Notes under the pieces: model-generated
Databases searched by the model: none
What the model saw: only the letters and a program-made list of their open reading frames with translations
Told to the model about the DNA's origin: nothing
Program-made: the position numbers and the translations under genes
Source of the DNA: Gemmatimonadota bacterium
Lineage (GTDB): Bacteria; Gemmatimonadota; Gemmatimonadetes; Gemmatimonadales; GWC2-71-9
Assembly: GCA_009692115.1 (NCBI GenBank)
Contig: SHZU01000006.1
Span: 1 to 64,000, forward strand
Direction of reading: 5' to 3'
Length of the DNA stretch: 64,000 nucleotides
Shown here: one piece after another, positions 17,152 through 25,834 of the stretch
How the letters are laid out: each line of letters opens with the position of its first letter
How positions within the stretch are numbered: position 1 is the first letter of the stretch

Positions 17152-17272
17152 CGCGTTCTTCCAGTCCGACCGGCTCCGGGTGCTCCCGGAAGAACTTCCC
17201 CTGCTCTACCTCGAGCTCGGCGGTCGAGGCAATCTCCCTGATCCGAAGCCGAGGTGACGTCATGAAACGCCG
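17152..17272 (+). repeat. 121-bp direct repeat, copy 2
   Basis: Second copy, 1,298 bp downstream of the first. It carries a detached 3' end of the serine hydrolase gene and runs into the true start of the M19 gene at 17262. The 1,298-bp unit between equivalent points holds just the lipoprotein gene at 16056. The simplest reading is a single-crossover type integration or tandem duplication that split a two-gene operon. Confidence 0.95.
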
Positions 17273-18338
17273 TGATCTGCTCCAAGGCGCGTTGGCGGCG
17301 GGAACCCTCCCGATGCTGCCGTTCGGTTCGGCTCCGGCACGGGCCGCATCCCAAGATCAACCAATCGTGGTCGAAGGGCTCTTCGCGGGCACCATCCGGC
17401 TTTCGCATCTCCGCGGAATGCAACAGGGCGGTGTCCATTGTGGCGTGGCCGGCGGGCCGTCGGACATGGCGTCGTTTGCCGCACTGCTCGGGTTCTTCGA
17501 CCGGTACAAGGACGAGGTCGTCCTGGCCAAGTCGGTGGCGGATATTCGCGAGGCCCGGCGGGCCGGCAAGATCTCCAACGTGTTCTGCTGGCAGGCCGCC
17601 GACGCTTTGGGGCAACAGTTCAATTCGCCGCTCGGCACTTCGGCGACCGCCCTTCGGGCGTTCCACGAAGTGGGTCTCCGGATCGTGGGCCTCTGCTACA
17701 ACACCGTGAACGCATTCGGCGGCGGCTGTCTCGAACCCACGGTTGGGCTGACCCGGGCCGGCCATCGTCTCGTCGAAGAGATCCATCGCCTCAAGATCGT
17801 GCTCGATGTCGGGGGCCACACCGGCGAGCAAACCTCGCTCGACGCGATCGCGGTCTCCCGGGGTGTTCCGGTGATTTGCAGCCACACCAACGTCGCGTCG
17901 ATCGCCAACAACAACCGCTGCATCAGCGACCGGGTCATCGACGCGATCGCGGCCACCGGCGGGGTGATCGGGATCACGGCGGTCAACGATTTCCACGTCC
18001 GCGGTCGAGGCAACACCGGCCGGGTGCCGCACGTCGGGATCGATGCCCACATCGATCAGTACGAGTACATCCGGAAGCGCGTCGGGATCGATCACGTCGG
18101 GATGGGCACCGACTTCGTCGATGGGATGCCGATTCCCTACGACGGCGGGGTCAACCGGGACATCATCCCGCTGGACATGATCGACGAGCCGTGGAAGTTC
18201 ATCGACGGATTTGGCAGCATCGGGGAACTGCCGAATCTGATTGCCGGCTTCAAGCGGCGTGGCTGGTCCGACGCCGACCTCGCGAAAGCGATGGGCGGCA
18301 ACTGGCTTCGGGTCTACCGCCAAGTATGGGGTGGCTGA
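17262..18338 (+). CDS. Exported M19 dipeptidase homologue lacking the HxD motif
   Basis: A 358-residue protein of the membrane dipeptidase (M19) family. The signal begins MKRRDLLQGALAAG, a twin-arginine-like type. Conserved family parts are ICSHTNVASI, NNRCISDRVI and VGMGTDFVDG. The N-terminal HxD zinc pair is absent (VVEGLFAGTIRL) and the usual D-L-S-H is DVGGH. It may have a changed metal site or be inactive. ATG at 17262 is inside the 121-bp repeat; GAGGTGA lies 7 bases ahead. Renal-type relatives hydrolyse dipeptides, including ones with a D-residue. Confidence 0.75.
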   Translation: MKRRDLLQGALAAGTLPMLPFGSAPARAASQDQPIVVEGLFAGTIRLSHLRGMQQGGVHCGVAGGPSDMASFAALLGFFDRYKDEVVLAKSVADIREARRAGKISNVFCWQAADALGQQFNSPLGTSATALRAFHEVGLRIVGLCYNTVNAFGGGCLEPTVGLTRAGHRLVEEIHRLKIVLDVGGHTGEQTSLDAIAVSRGVPVICSHTNVASIANNNRCISDRVIDAIAATGGVIGITAVNDFHVRGRGNTGRVPHVGIDAHIDQYEYIRKRVGIDHVGMGTDFVDGMPIPYDGGVNRDIIPLDMIDEPWKFIDGFGSIGELPNLIAGFKRRGWSDADLAKAMGGNWLRVYRQVWGG

Positions 18339-18647
18339 GCGTCGTCAGTGAGTTCCCGCTGAGGCCCGTTCCGGGACCGCCCGGTCGTGCCGGAATCGGT
18401 CAAGGGCAAACGGCGCGATCAACGGTGGCACCCGGCCCGTCGCGAGGAGTTCGGCCATCGGGGTGGCCTGTCCGTCACCGAGGTGGACCCCGAAGGTGAA
18501 GCAGGCGCTCGTGGCCGGCTGCCTTGCGGTGGCGGAACGGGTGTCGCGGCTGCTCGGTCACCGGTAACCCACCGTCGCTGACTTGGTACCGCGGATCGGC
18601 AGGGGCGTTACCCTTGAGGGTGGGAGCGTTCTTCAAGGGAGGTGCCC
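18339..18647. other. Intergenic stretch with unassigned gene debris
   Basis: About 310 bases with no convincing gene. One frame ending with TAA at 18565-18567 reads KQALVAGCLAVAERVSRLLG, which looks like a protein C-terminus but has no start and no family I can name. The promoter of the downstream MBL gene must lie here. Confidence 0.4.
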
Positions 18648-19721
18648 GTGACGATTCGTGGCCTCGGTGTGGTCCTGGTGGCGGTGCTGGTGGCACCGGC
18701 AACGGCTCAGAAGCGCAACGCCGATCGGCCGGCCGGCGCCAGATACGAGGGCCGGGCGTTCGACTTCAAGAAGATCGCCGAAGGTGTCTTTCTGGCGGCC
18801 GGTACCGGCAACTTGAGCGCCGAGTCGAACGCCGTCATTGTCGTCAATGACCACGATGTCTTGGTAGTCGACGGGGAAACCAGTCCGGCGGCCGGCTGGG
18901 CTTTGATGAAGGAGCTCCGGTCGATCACGGCCAAGCCGGTTCGCTACTTGGTGATTTCCCACTTCCATTACGATCACGCTCACGGAACCCAGTTCTTTCC
19001 GCCAGGCATTGAGATCATCGGCACCGAATTCACTCGCCGGATGCTGGCCGAAGGCAAGTCGCTGAGTCATCCCACGGCCGCCGGCAACCGGACGTTTTCG
19101 GCGGCCCAGATCAGCAACCTCACCAAAGCTCTCGACACGGCCTCAACACCGGCCGGCCGGAAGGACATCGAGAAGCGACGGATGGTCTGGCAGGAGTACG
19201 TCGCGTCGATTGCCACGATTACGCCGGTGCCGCCGAACGTGACGGTGACGGACCGGATGACGTTGACCCGGGGCGGCCGCGAGATCGTGATCTTCCATCC
19301 CGGACCCGCCCACACCGCCGGCGATCTCGTCGTCTGGCTTCCCAAGGAGAGGATCCTGGCCACCGGCGACATGCTGCAACCCAACCTCCCGTATCTGGGC
19401 GATGGGTTCATTCAACAGTGGACCACGGCCTTGGATTCGCTCAAGGCGCTGGCTCCAGCGGTGATACTCCCGGGTCATGGTGACCCGATCACCGATCTGG
19501 CCGTGTTGGATCACTTGCGGGATTATTTGCGGGACTTGTGGACCCAGTCCGTGGCGCTCAAGCAGGAGGGGCTGGCCTTTGCCGAGGCGGCCAAGCGTCT
19601 CGATTTGACGAAGTACGACGCCTACTATCCTCGGTTCCCAGGTTGGACGGATGAAATGGTGGCCCGCCGGCGGGCCGGTTCGGTCAAACGGGTCTACGAT
19701 TTAGTGGACGGCCTCAAATAG
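18648..19721 (+). CDS. Exported metallo-beta-lactamase-fold hydrolase
   Basis: A 357-residue MBL-fold protein with a signal peptide (LGVVLVAVLVAPATAQ). The full metal set is visible: HFHYDHAHG, AHTAGDLVVW, LATGDM and LPGHGDP. I start at GTG 18648 because AAGGGAGG ends 5 bases ahead; an in-frame GTG at 18642 overlaps that site. The fold covers lactamases, lactonases and thioesterases; the substrate is not inferable. Its end overlaps the convergent M19 gene by 8 bases. Confidence 0.85.
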   Translation: MTIRGLGVVLVAVLVAPATAQKRNADRPAGARYEGRAFDFKKIAEGVFLAAGTGNLSAESNAVIVVNDHDVLVVDGETSPAAGWALMKELRSITAKPVRYLVISHFHYDHAHGTQFFPPGIEIIGTEFTRRMLAEGKSLSHPTAAGNRTFSAAQISNLTKALDTASTPAGRKDIEKRRMVWQEYVASIATITPVPPNVTVTDRMTLTRGGREIVIFHPGPAHTAGDLVVWLPKERILATGDMLQPNLPYLGDGFIQQWTTALDSLKALAPAVILPGHGDPITDLAVLDHLRDYLRDLWTQSVALKQEGLAFAEAAKRLDLTKYDAYYPRFPGWTDEMVARRRAGSVKRVYDLVDGLK

Positions 19722-20841
19722 GCGGGCCGCTGCCCCACACGGTTCCGAACAACCGGAGGAAATTCCCCCCGATGATCTTCTCGATCCGGGCATCGGAGTA
19801 GCCCCGAGCCGCGAGCCGCTCGGCAATCGACTCCATCCGCCTTGGCGTGTTCAGGTCGGCCACGAACATGAAGTCCTCCTCCCGGGGCGCCGCGATGCCT
19901 AACCGCTTGCGCCCCTCCACGAACTGCTGGTGCTTCCGGGTGTACTCCGGGGTGACCTGATGCGGCGTAATCGAGAGGTCACTCCCGATCCCGACATGAT
20001 CCTCGCCGCAGACATTGACGGCGTGCTCGATTTGCCGGATCAGGTCGTCAGCCGTCGGCTGGCCGGCGGCGTTGATGAACGGCATCAGGTAGATCCCGAT
20101 GACACCGCCCTTGTCGGCCAGGCGCTTGAGGGTCGCGTCGGACTTGCTCCGAGGGTGATCGAACACCGCTTTGCAGCCACTGTGGGTGATCGCAACCGGG
20201 GCGGATGACGCCGCAATGCCGTCATCGGTGGTCCGGGTGCCGCAATGACTCAGATCGACGACCATGCCGAGCTGGTTCATCCGGGCCACCACCGCCCGGC
20301 CGTGGACGCTCAGGCCGGCGTCGGCCGGTTCGAGGCAGCCGTCGCCGAGGAAGTTCCGGACGTTGTAGGTGAGCTGGACGATCTTGACGCCGTAGCGATG
20401 GAAGAGGTCGAGGCGTGCGGGATCCCCTTCGAGCATGACGGCGTCCTGGAATCCGTAGATCAGCCCGACTCGGCCGGTCCGCTTGGCGTCGGTCAGCTCG
20501 GCGATCGTTCGGACCCGGCAGAACACGTCGGGATGGGCCGCCAACTCGCGCTCCCAATAGCCGATACTGGCGAAAGTGTCGTCAAAACTGGCGTGACCCC
20601 GTCCGCCACCGCTCAGCGTCAGGTTGACGGCGGTCAGCCCTGACGCGCGGGCGTTGGCCACCATCTCGTCGGTCAACGGTCCCGTCCCACTATCAGGACT
20701 ATTGAACGGACCGGGACTGGCCAGGCAGTCGATGACGGTGGCCTTGGCATAGCCGGGCCAGGACCGGCGGGCCAGCGGGCGGAAGTGCCGGGCCAGCGGC
20801 AACGCCGCGGCCGACGAGACCACGAAGTCGCGTCGCTTCAT
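19714..20841 (-). CDS. Tat-type M19 dipeptidase homologue
   Basis: A 375-residue M19-family protein with a twin-arginine-like signal ([19 protein letters not shown]). VVDLSHCGTRTTDDG, VAITHSGCKAV and VGIGSDLSITPH match the family's second half. As in the homologue at 17262, the N-terminal HxD pair is missing (VIDCLASPGPF), and the bridging Glu region reads IYGFQDA. It is last in a three-gene operon after BKACE and acyl-CoA dehydrogenase, joined by ATGA overlaps. Dipeptide or acyl-amino-acid hydrolysis is the family role. Confidence 0.8.
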   Translation of the reverse strand: MKRRDFVVSSAAALPLARHFRPLARRSWPGYAKATVIDCLASPGPFNSPDSGTGPLTDEMVANARASGLTAVNLTLSGGGRGHASFDDTFASIGYWERELAAHPDVFCRVRTIAELTDAKRTGRVGLIYGFQDAVMLEGDPARLDLFHRYGVKIVQLTYNVRNFLGDGCLEPADAGLSVHGRAVVARMNQLGMVVDLSHCGTRTTDDGIAASSAPVAITHSGCKAVFDHPRSKSDATLKRLADKGGVIGIYLMPFINAAGQPTADDLIRQIEHAVNVCGEDHVGIGSDLSITPHQVTPEYTRKHQQFVEGRKRLGIAAPREEDFMFVADLNTPRRMESIAERLAARGYSDARIEKIIGGNFLRLFGTVWGSGPPI

Positions 20842-21998
20842 GACTGGCGCTCCTTGATCATGGCCTTGGCGATGATCAGTTGCTGAATCTGCGTGGTGCC
20901 TTCATAGAGGCGAAACACCCGGACATCTCGGTAGAGCCGTTCCGCGGCGCACTCGGAGATGTAGCCGGCTCCGCCATGGATTTGGAGCACCCGGTCGGCC
21001 ACCCGGCAGCACATTTCCGAGGCGAACATCTTGCTGCAGGACGCCTCGACCGACACCCGCTCGCCTCGGTCGAGCCGGCGGGCCGTGTCGAGGACCATGC
21101 AGCGGGCCGCGTAGGCCTCCGCCTTGCTGTCGGCCAGCATGGCCTGGATCAACTGATACTCCGCGATCGGCTTGCCGAATTGGGGCCGTTCCAAAGCATA
21201 GGTCAAACCCTCGTCGATCAGTCGTTCGGAAATCCCGACGCACATGGCCGCGATGTGCACCCGTCCCCGGTCGAGCGCCCGCATCGCCACTTTGAACCCC
21301 TGGCCCTCCTGGCCGATCAGCGCCGAGGCTGGAATCCGGCAGTCCTCGAAGATCACGTCGGCCAGGTGGGCGCCTTTCTGGCCCATTTTCCGGTCGGGCT
21401 TGGCCACCGAGAGGCCCGGCGTATCCCGTTCGACAATAAAAGCGGACACCCCGGCGGCCCCGGCTTTCGTGGGATCGGTGCGGGCCATGACGATGAAGAT
21501 CCCGGCCTCTGGGGCGTTGGTGATGTACCGCTTGGTGCCGTTCACGACGTAGTGGTCCCCGTCGCGCCGGGCGGTGGTGGTGAGGGCCCCGGCGTCGGAG
21601 CCGGAATCCGGCTCGGTCAGGCAGAACGCCGCGATCAGCTCGCCGCTGGCGAGGCGCCGGACATACCGGTTCCGCTGTTCATCGTTGCCGTCATGGAGGA
21701 TGCTCGACGAGCCGAGCCCGTTGTTGATCCCGGTGACCGACCGGAAGGCCGGCGCCGCCCGGCAGAGCTCGAAAAAGACCTGGACCGACTCCTCGGCATT
21801 GAGCCCAAGCCCGCCGTACTCGGCCGGGATCGTGATCCCGTAGAGTCCCATCGCCTTCATGTCCTGCAGGATGTCGGCCGGCATCCGGTCTTCCCGGTCG
21901 ACTTTCTCCTCGGCGGGAATCAGCCGCTCGGTGACGAACCGGCGGATCGTCTGGAGCAGCTCGGTCAGGGTGTCGGCGTCGAGCGCGGCGGCGGTCAT
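20838..21998 (-). CDS. Acyl-CoA dehydrogenase
   Basis: A 386-residue flavoenzyme of normal family length. Signature segments include [25 protein letters not shown] for substrate and FAD contact, IHGGAGYI and [19 protein letters not shown]. The catalytic Glu lies in YEGT. It oxidises an acyl-CoA to the 2-enoyl form and passes electrons to ETF. Both ends overlap neighbours by 4 bases (ATGA), so it is the middle gene of an operon with a BKACE enzyme, which suggests catabolism of an amino-acid-derived keto acid. The exact acyl-CoA is unknown. Confidence 0.93.
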   Translation of the reverse strand: MTAAALDADTLTELLQTIRRFVTERLIPAEEKVDREDRMPADILQDMKAMGLYGITIPAEYGGLGLNAEESVQVFFELCRAAPAFRSVTGINNGLGSSSILHDGNDEQRNRYVRRLASGELIAAFCLTEPDSGSDAGALTTTARRDGDHYVVNGTKRYITNAPEAGIFIVMARTDPTKAGAAGVSAFIVERDTPGLSVAKPDRKMGQKGAHLADVIFEDCRIPASALIGQEGQGFKVAMRALDRGRVHIAAMCVGISERLIDEGLTYALERPQFGKPIAEYQLIQAMLADSKAEAYAARCMVLDTARRLDRGERVSVEASCSKMFASEMCCRVADRVLQIHGGAGYISECAAERLYRDVRVFRLYEGTTQIQQLIIAKAMIKERQS

Positions 21999-22811
21999 GA
22001 GTTGGTGATCTTGAGCATGGCTCGGGCTTCGTCGGGGGTGGCGATCTCGCGCTGGAGTTCCTTGGCCAGCCGCACGGTGCGCTGGACCAACTGCTCGTTG
22101 GTGGCCAGCACTTTATACGAGTAGAAGATGTTGTCCTCGAGGCCAACGCGCGAGTTGCCGCCCAGGACAATGCCGAGGGCGGAGGCGGGCAAGCCGGGCC
22201 TTGGCCACGCCGATGACGCTCCAGAGGGCCCCTGGCGGCAGGGTACCGATCATGTGAATCAGGTGTTGGGGGGCGTAGGGCAGCGCGTTCTGGACGCCCA
22301 TCACGAAGTCGAAGTACGGCGGATCCTTGATCAGCCCTTTCTTCATCAGGGTCATGCCGGCGTGGATATGGCTCACGTCGAAACACTCGATTTCTGGTTT
22401 GACGCCGTATTCGATCATCTTCCCGGCGTAGTACTGGACATCGACGGGGTCGTTGATGTATGGTCCCCGGGCCAGATTGACCGAGCCGACGTTCAGGCTC
22501 ATCATGTCGGGGCGGAGGTCAACGGCCCGGATCCGGTCGTCGCGGTGGGTTGGGAACCGGAAGCCGGTCGAGATTTGGATGATCAGCTTGGTATGCTTCC
22601 GGAGCCCTTCCAGGACCGTGGCAAAGAACTGGTAGTCGAGACACGGCTTCTGGTCTTTGTCGCGGGCGTGGTAGTGCAGGATGCTGGCGCCGGCCTCCCA
22701 GCACTTGATCCCGTCTTCGATCAGTTCACTCGGCGTCACCGGCAAGTGCGGCGTGTCCGACTTGAACGAGAACGAGCCAATCGGGGCCACGGTAATAATC
22801 AGTTTGTTCAT
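21995..22811 (-). pseudogene. BKACE (beta-keto acid cleavage enzyme) gene with one frameshift
   Basis: The first frame from ATG 22811 gives KLIITVAPIG, ILHYHARDKDQKP with the zinc HxH, and ECFDVSHIHAG, up to [10 protein letters not shown]. The second frame continues with [20 protein letters not shown], including the family's zinc Glu, to the end. The join is near 22190-22200, where one extra base is enough to explain the shift; total length is 817. BKACE enzymes condense a beta-keto acid with acetyl-CoA. GAGGAA precedes ATG. The break could be a real mutation, a sequence error or, less likely, a programmed shift. Coupling to acyl-CoA dehydrogenase is intact. Confidence 0.85.
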
Positions 22812-22900
22812 GGGTTCCTCTTTCGAACTTGAACGTACCAGCCGGACTTTAGTACCAACAGGCCGACCCTTCGTATCCCGTCACCGACTTGGAGGTCCCG

Positions 22901-24436
22901 ATGGCCCGGCTTCGTCTTCTCGCCTTGCTCGCCTTGCTCCCGCTGTCGCTCTCGGCTCAGGTGGTCCAGGAACGGCTCGACCTCGACGCGCTCCGCCGGA
23001 TCAAGGACGAAGGTATGAACCGGTCCGAGGTCATGGCCACCGCCGGCTACCTCGCCGACGTCATCGGGCCCAGGCCCCAGGGGTCCACCGCCGTCAAACA
23101 GGCCAACCACTGGACCGCCGACCGGCTCCGGGCCTGGGGCCTCGCCAACGTCGTCGTCGAGCCCTGGGGCACCTGGGGCCGGGGCTGGGAGCGGGTCCGC
23201 TACGCCGCCAACCTCACCAAGCCTTACCCCCAGCCGCTGGTAGCGCAACCGATGGGCTGGAGCGGGAGCACCAAGGGCACCATCAAGGCCCCGGTCGTCA
23301 TTCTCGACGCCACCGACTCGGCGTCGTTCCCAAAATACCGCGGTACGCTGAAGGGCAAGTTCGTCCTGTTTGGCGAACCCCCCAAGCTCCAGCCGAATTT
23401 CTACATCGAACCGTGGCCCTTCCTCGCGATGGAGGACCCGCCGCGCCGCCGCCGGCTGTCGCAGGAAGACCTCGACAATCCGAATCTCAAGCCCGACTTC
23501 GCCTGGTCCCCCCTGGCGACCCGGCTCGAACGGCGGAAGGCCGGAGACCGCTATGCCGACGTGTTCCGCCAGCTCAAGGGTGAAGATATCGCCGCTCTGA
23601 TCCTTTGCTCGCCGCTGCCCTACAATATCATTCGGGTCATGGCCGTGCCCGGCTGGCAGGACGTCCGCCAAGCCAAAGAGGGCGCCCCGATCGCGGCGAT
23701 GGTCGCTTCTTTCGAACAGTTCGGCCAAATGTACCGGAACATCAAGCGGGGCATTCCGGTCGAGCTCGAGGCGGCGATCGAGAACCGGTTCGTGACCGAC
23801 GATTCCCTGGGCTATAACACCCTTGCCGAGCTTCCGGGTACCGATCTGGCGGCCGAATCGGTGATGTTCGGCGGTCATCTTGATAGCTGGCACGCGGGGA
23901 CCGGGGCCACCGACAACGCCGCCGGCGTGGCGATCGGAATGGAGGCCATCCGGATTCTCAAGGCAGCTGGCCTCAAACCCCGTCGCATCATTCGCCTCGG
24001 CGTCTGGACCTCGGAGGAAGGCCGCCACCTCGGCGTCGCCGGTTGGGTGGCCAAGCACCGGGATCAATGGCCCAAGATCTCCGCATATTTCAACGTCGAC
24101 AACGGCGCCGGCCGGCTCCGGGGGCTTTGGGACCAGTCGAATCCGTTCATCGCGCCGATCTTTCAGCAGATCTTCGCCCCGGTGCGCGACCTAGGGGTGA
24201 TGGTCATCAAACAGGGCAATGTCGGCGGCAACGAGCATCAGGACTTCGACGACGTCGGGATTCCCGGGTTCACCTACCTCCAGGATCCGCTCGAATACGT
24301 TCTGCGAAGCCACCATACCAACGCCGACACCTTCGAGCGGCTGATCGAGGATGATCTCAAGCAGGCCGCCATTGTTCTCGCCTGGACTGCCTATACCGTC
24401 GCCAACCGCGATGAGATGATTCCCCGGAAGCGGTGA
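22901..24436 (+). CDS. Exported M28-family zinc peptidase with PA domain
   Basis: A 511-residue peptidase with signal peptide (LLALLALLPLSLSAQ). It keeps a canonical M28 metal site: GGHLDSWHAGTGATDNAAG, TSEEGRHLG, FNVDNGAGR and a late HH in RSHHTNADT. A PA-type insert covers about 120-290. ATG at 22901 has GGAGG 5 bases ahead; a TTG four codons earlier lacks a site. It releases N-terminal residues or dipeptides in the periplasm by family. It contrasts with the altered homologue at 7842. The cadherin-like gene follows after 3 bases. Confidence 0.9.
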   Translation: MARLRLLALLALLPLSLSAQVVQERLDLDALRRIKDEGMNRSEVMATAGYLADVIGPRPQGSTAVKQANHWTADRLRAWGLANVVVEPWGTWGRGWERVRYAANLTKPYPQPLVAQPMGWSGSTKGTIKAPVVILDATDSASFPKYRGTLKGKFVLFGEPPKLQPNFYIEPWPFLAMEDPPRRRRLSQEDLDNPNLKPDFAWSPLATRLERRKAGDRYADVFRQLKGEDIAALILCSPLPYNIIRVMAVPGWQDVRQAKEGAPIAAMVASFEQFGQMYRNIKRGIPVELEAAIENRFVTDDSLGYNTLAELPGTDLAAESVMFGGHLDSWHAGTGATDNAAGVAIGMEAIRILKAAGLKPRRIIRLGVWTSEEGRHLGVAGWVAKHRDQWPKISAYFNVDNGAGRLRGLWDQSNPFIAPIFQQIFAPVRDLGVMVIKQGNVGGNEHQDFDDVGIPGFTYLQDPLEYVLRSHHTNADTFERLIEDDLKQAAIVLAWTAYTVANRDEMIPRKR

Positions 24437-24439
24437 CCG

Positions 24440-25579
24440 ATGCACATGCTCCTGTTGGCTCTGGCGATCGGGTCGCAGCCGAACCCCAAGCCACGGCCAC
24501 CGGTACTGACCGACGAATTCGACCTCTTCCTGGTGACCGCCGCGACCGAGGCCGGCGCTGTCGTTGGGCGGATTCAACCGGTCTTTCCCAATGACAAGCC
24601 GATCCGCTGGTCGTTGATCAAGCCGGTGCCGGGTGGCGATCCGCGGGGCTACCTCCGCGGGGGCCAGCTCGACGCCACCACGATCGTGACGATCGATTCA
24701 GCCACCGGCGTCCTCCGCCTGGTCCGGCATCCGGATCGCTATCCGCAGACCCTCTATGCCGAGGTCAGAGCCACCAACGACGACGGGTTCATGGAGCAGG
24801 TCCTGATCATCGTGGCGCTCGCCGAGGCGCCCCGCCGGGAACAGGCGCTCGACATTTTTCCGAAGCGGAGCCAAGTGCACGGCATCCGGTTCCTGGCCAC
24901 GGCCGGGGTCGACCCGGCCAAAATCGGCCATGCCACCAAGGTGGCGAAGGCTCTCTTGTCCAAGGACCTGAAGGGTTCAGGGCGGATCGTGGCCGCGCTG
25001 AAAAAACAGGAGCGGATGATGACGCTCTTCATGACCTTCGAGGAGCGAAACACAGCCGTCGGCTTTCAGATGTTCGCCGGTGACTACGATGCCCAGGACC
25101 TCGAAGACGAGGAGATCATCCCCGACTACTTCCGGCTTGGCGGGCCGGATACCCTCCGGCGGGATGCCTCGGTCGAGGAGATCACCCATCTCATCCATGG
25201 CGCCGGGATCGTCACGGCTTACCCCAAGATCCAGCAACGACTCGAACGGGCGACCCAGGCCGCGATCGACCGGAAGTTCTTCCGGCCGTGGGACGGTTTG
25301 CCCGCCGATTCATTCAGCCATGAGTATCTCACGATCGGCTTGGAGATCGTCTACGGCGGCCGCCAGCGGTCTCGGTATATGGGCCGGATCATCGCGGCGG
25401 GTGGCAGCCCGCAGCAGCCATCGTTTCGCTTGAGCCTGGACAACGATCGGCTGCTGACGGCGGAGAATCTCAGGCGGTACGATCGGGAACTCTATGAGAT
25501 CGTCCGGTTTCTATTCCCGACGAAGGAGGAGTTCTTCGCGGAAATGGGATGGACCGGCCCGCCTTCCAAACCGGATTGA
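24440..25579 (+). CDS. Unknown protein: cadherin-like N-domain plus ExxHxxH-containing domain
   Basis: A 379-residue protein. A short hydrophobic N-terminus (MLLLALAIG) may be a signal. Residues about 25-125 look cadherin-like: AVVGRIQPVFPNDKPIRWSL, then a TIDSATGVLRL segment and LYAEVRATNDDGF. The C-terminal half has VEEITHLIHGAGI, which contains ExxHxxH, and a downstream SHEYLTIGLEIVYG that could offer a further ligand. No named family comes to mind. The 3-base gap to the M28 gene suggests co-expression. It may be an adhesive substrate-binding partner or a divergent metallopeptidase. Confidence 0.65.
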   Translation: MHMLLLALAIGSQPNPKPRPPVLTDEFDLFLVTAATEAGAVVGRIQPVFPNDKPIRWSLIKPVPGGDPRGYLRGGQLDATTIVTIDSATGVLRLVRHPDRYPQTLYAEVRATNDDGFMEQVLIIVALAEAPRREQALDIFPKRSQVHGIRFLATAGVDPAKIGHATKVAKALLSKDLKGSGRIVAALKKQERMMTLFMTFEERNTAVGFQMFAGDYDAQDLEDEEIIPDYFRLGGPDTLRRDASVEEITHLIHGAGIVTAYPKIQQRLERATQAAIDRKFFRPWDGLPADSFSHEYLTIGLEIVYGGRQRSRYMGRIIAAGGSPQQPSFRLSLDNDRLLTAENLRRYDRELYEIVRFLFPTKEEFFAEMGWTGPPSKPD

Positions 25580-25603
25580 CGATCTGGCCCGGGACGAACC
25601 ATG

Positions 25604-25800
25604 CCCGGCAGCCGATTCAAGCGGAAGGACCGACCGCTCCGGCTGGATCGCCGAAATCCCAATCACCACCGGGCAATTCTTGCCATCAGTACGGCCTTTT
25701 GGGATGCCATGCTCCGGCAGGACCAAGCGGCCCGGGCTTGGCTTGACGGCGAGGGACGCGCGCGGTCATCGAGCCGGGCGATCGGTGGCAACACAAGTAG
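25604..25800 (+). pseudogene. C-terminal remnant of an alpha/beta-hydrolase-like protein
   Basis: One frame reads [20 protein letters not shown] then ARAWLDGEG; a neighbouring frame finishes [13 protein letters not shown] before TAG at 25798. That pair resembles the C-terminus of exported dienelactone-hydrolase-like proteins as I remember them. No start, no catalytic core and a frameshift between the parts show a dead fragment. Confidence 0.5.
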
Positions 25801-25834
25801 CCGGGCGGTGGGATCGCTACCCGGGCGCCGCCGC

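Noticed and set aside
16782-18323. Long minus-strand reading frame (over 500 codons) opposite the lipoprotein and M19 genes
   Set aside because: It lies opposite well-supported genes, is rich in Arg, Asp, Gly and Val as expected of a GC-rich antisense frame, and has no motifs.
18387-18581. Short plus-strand frame before the MBL gene
   Set aside because: No ribosome site and no family likeness; treated as debris.
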